From Candidatus Methanoplasma sp. (lineage in GTDB: Archaea; Thermoplasmatota; Thermoplasmata; Methanomassiliicoccales; Methanomethylophilaceae), in assembly GCA_031283015.1 (NCBI GenBank), contig JAITCQ010000026.1, forward strand, positions 1 to 15,349: a stretch of 15,349 bases of DNA. Reading direction: 5' to 3'. The position numbers were made by a program, and so were the translations under genes. The notes beneath the pieces were generated by a model. That model was not told where the DNA came from, searched no databases, and saw only the letters and a list, made by a program, of their open reading frames with translations. Shown here in pieces: positions 13,855 through 15,349 of this stretch (its first letter is position 1; each line of letters opens with the position of its first letter).

Positions 13855-14892
13855 GTGGACCTGTGGGTGTCCGCCGTCCTTATAGTGTTCGTCGCGTTGC
13901 TCATCGACAGATTCATCGGAGAACTGCCGAATCGGTTCCATCTTCTCAGGTGGATAGGGAACGTGGTGGACTTCCTTGACAGGAGGGTGAAGAACAGATC
14001 CTCCCGAAAGACAAGGATCGCCGGGTTCCTCTCGTACCTGCTGGTATTCTTCATTTTCTGGACGATCATGATGCTGATATGCACCCTTTTGCGCCACAGC
14101 CTCTCCGGGTATCAGTGGGAGATCGCCGGCATTGCGTTCACCCTCGGAGAGATATTGTGGATATTTGCCGTCGCATTCATGTTCAAGATAACCTTCGCCA
14201 TATACTCGTTCCGCAAGCACTGCATGCCGATCCAGAAGGACCTGAGGGAAGGAGATATACAGGCCGCGAGGGGAAAGGTGCAGATGATAGTCAGCAGGGA
14301 CGCCGGCAGCTTGGACAAGGAACATATAACGTCCGCATGCTGCGAGACCATATCGGAGAATCTGGTCGACAGCGTGATGTCCCCGACATTCTATTTCGGA
14401 GTGTTCGGGATGACCGGAGCGATAATGTTCAGGTGCGCGAACCTGATGGACGCGATGTGGGGCTACCTTAACGACAGATACGGGAAACTGGGATTCTTCG
14501 TTGCCAAATTCGACGATGTCCTCGGGTTCCTGACGTCCAGGATGTCACCCGCGTTCGTGGCGCTGGCGTCCAGAGTGTTCGGATATGAGTATAAGGGAGT
14601 GTTCAAAGCGGCGAAGGAGGAACACTCGAAGACCCCGAGCCCGAACAGCGGATGGCCGATGACGGCCGTCGCCCGCGCGATGCGGTTCTCAATGGAGAAG
14701 AAGGACGTCTACGTTATGGGCGACGGGGACCTGCCGTCGATAGAGGACGTCACCCGATGTTACAAACTGGTCGAACGCGTCTCTCTGTTGTTTGCGATGC
14801 TTGTCACGCTGCCGCTTTTCGTGTTCGTCGGGATACAGGTACATGTGTTCATAGAGGATCGGATATTCGATCTTCTGGGGATGATCTTATGA
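13855..14892 (+). CDS. cbiB: Adenosylcobinamide-phosphate synthase CbiB
   Basis: A 345-residue polytopic membrane protein. It joins adenosylcobyric acid to aminopropanol phosphate to give adenosylcobinamide phosphate. Family signatures are ARGKVQMIVSRDAGSLDKEH (138-157), CCETISENLVDSVMSPTFYF (162-181), NLMDAMWGY (196-204), KFDDVLGFLTSRMSP (218-232) and HSKTPSPNSGWPMTAVARAM (257-276). Hydrophobic helices are near 6-24, 55-80, 88-115 and at the C-terminus (about 308-331). It starts with GTG 4 bases after the CobD-type gene, preceded by GAAAGG, and its TGA overlaps the ATG of cbiZ, so the three genes are translationally coupled. Confidence 0.93.
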   Translation: MDLWVSAVLIVFVALLIDRFIGELPNRFHLLRWIGNVVDFLDRRVKNRSSRKTRIAGFLSYLLVFFIFWTIMMLICTLLRHSLSGYQWEIAGIAFTLGEILWIFAVAFMFKITFAIYSFRKHCMPIQKDLREGDIQAARGKVQMIVSRDAGSLDKEHITSACCETISENLVDSVMSPTFYFGVFGMTGAIMFRCANLMDAMWGYLNDRYGKLGFFVAKFDDVLGFLTSRMSPAFVALASRVFGYEYKGVFKAAKEEHSKTPSPNSGWPMTAVARAMRFSMEKKDVYVMGDGDLPSIEDVTRCYKLVERVSLLFAMLVTLPLFVFVGIQVHVFIEDRIFDLLGMIL

Positions 14893-15349
14893 GATATGTG
14901 AAAGAAGTGAAGGTCCTAGAGGACGGGGAGATGGCTACGGCCGTCGTTCGGCTGAGCGAGAGGATGGAGGTTTTGGGCAGCGCGATTAAGAACGGCGGGC
15001 ACACGGTCACGGACATTCTGTTCATCGCTCAAGTTCCGCATAACTACAGGACCGACGACCCGGTCCGCGACATTGAGGCGATAATGAGGAAGCACAGGAT
15101 ACCCGACCACGCGGTGGGATTCATGACCGCCGCCGAGGTGAAGTATGTTTTCTCCGCGGTCGAGACCGACTATGAAGGATACGGGACCCTCGCGGCGGTG
15201 ACGGCGGGACTGAGCAACCACGTGGTCGCCGGAGAGCTGCTGGAGAACTGGGAGGAGAGGTACAGGATATCTCAGGAGAGGTACAGGATGCTGGTGGGCG
15301 GGACGATAAACGTCATCGGGATATCGCCGGTACCTCTGACGGACGCGGC
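14889..15349 (+). CDS. cbiZ: Adenosylcobinamide amidohydrolase CbiZ, N-terminal part
   Basis: The gene starts with ATG overlapping the cbiB stop (ATGA) and runs off the window, leaving 153 residues. CbiZ removes the aminopropanol side chain from adenosylcobinamide, or from pseudocobamides, to give adenosylcobyric acid, which CbiB can then reuse; it is the archaeal corrinoid salvage enzyme. The visible pattern fits: LGSAIKNGGHTVTDILFIAQ (34-53), VGFMTAAEVKYVFSAVE (80-96), AAVTAGLSNHV (106-116) and GGTINVIGISPVPLTDA near the edge. A short insert contains ERYR twice, 7 residues apart, from a 15-base direct repeat. Next to CobD-type and CbiB genes it forms a remodelling module for imported corrinoids. 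Confidence 0.9.
   Translation, partial: MRYVKEVKVLEDGEMATAVVRLSERMEVLGSAIKNGGHTVTDILFIAQVPHNYRTDDPVRDIEAIMRKHRIPDHAVGFMTAAEVKYVFSAVETDYEGYGTLAAVTAGLSNHVVAGELLENWEERYRISQERYRMLVGGTINVIGISPVPLTDA

Overview
The window looks archaeal, most likely from a Methanomassiliicoccales-type methanogen or another Thermoplasmata-related lineage. That placement is inference. It rests on archaeal TATA boxes about 25 bases upstream of starts, very short leaders or leaderless starts, archaeal-type corrinoid salvage (cbiZ), and a remnant of a DUF4143-type archaeal ATPase. Base composition is moderately GC-rich, and the genes are tightly packed except for two AT-richer or decayed patches.

Layout. Positions 1-159 hold the end of an unidentified gene, possibly a tRNA methyltransferase. 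Positions 160-536 are a decayed region with palindromes, repeats and the C-terminal stub of an ATPase. A dCTP deaminase/dUTPase-family gene lies on the minus strand (537-1025), divergent from a six-gene plus-strand cluster (1164-10712). That cluster encodes a fused NifH-NifD-like protein, a NifK-like partner, a membrane-anchored protein with two DUF4430-like domains, a BtuF/FepB-like binding protein, a very large beta-propeller/BtuC-permease fusion, and a BtuD-like ATPase. A hairpin-rich stretch (about 10790-11090) is a candidate structured RNA. A sirtuin follows (11162-11878), then a second decayed patch with a HEAT-like repeat protein on the minus strand, and finally a corrinoid assembly/salvage operon: a CobD-type threonine-phosphate decarboxylase, CbiB, and the start of CbiZ.

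How the parts may work together. The most striking system is the nitrogenase-like reductase packed with a cobalamin/siderophore-type importer. The reductase keeps the NifH ATP and [4Fe-4S] sites and three cluster cysteines in the D half. It lacks the active-site cofactor cysteine of NifD and two of the three NifK cluster cysteines, so it should not fix nitrogen. It resembles the simpler cluster architecture of tetrapyrrole-reducing relatives. The importer has unusual external domains: four DUF4430-like modules in three adjacent proteins, plus a PQQ-like propeller fused to the permease. I infer uptake of a large ligand (corrinoid, other tetrapyrrole or metal chelate) followed by ATP-dependent reduction in the cytoplasm. 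The nearby corrinoid genes (cobD-type, cbiB, cbiZ) fit an organism that salvages imported corrinoids, but they are a separate transcription unit and do not prove the substrate.
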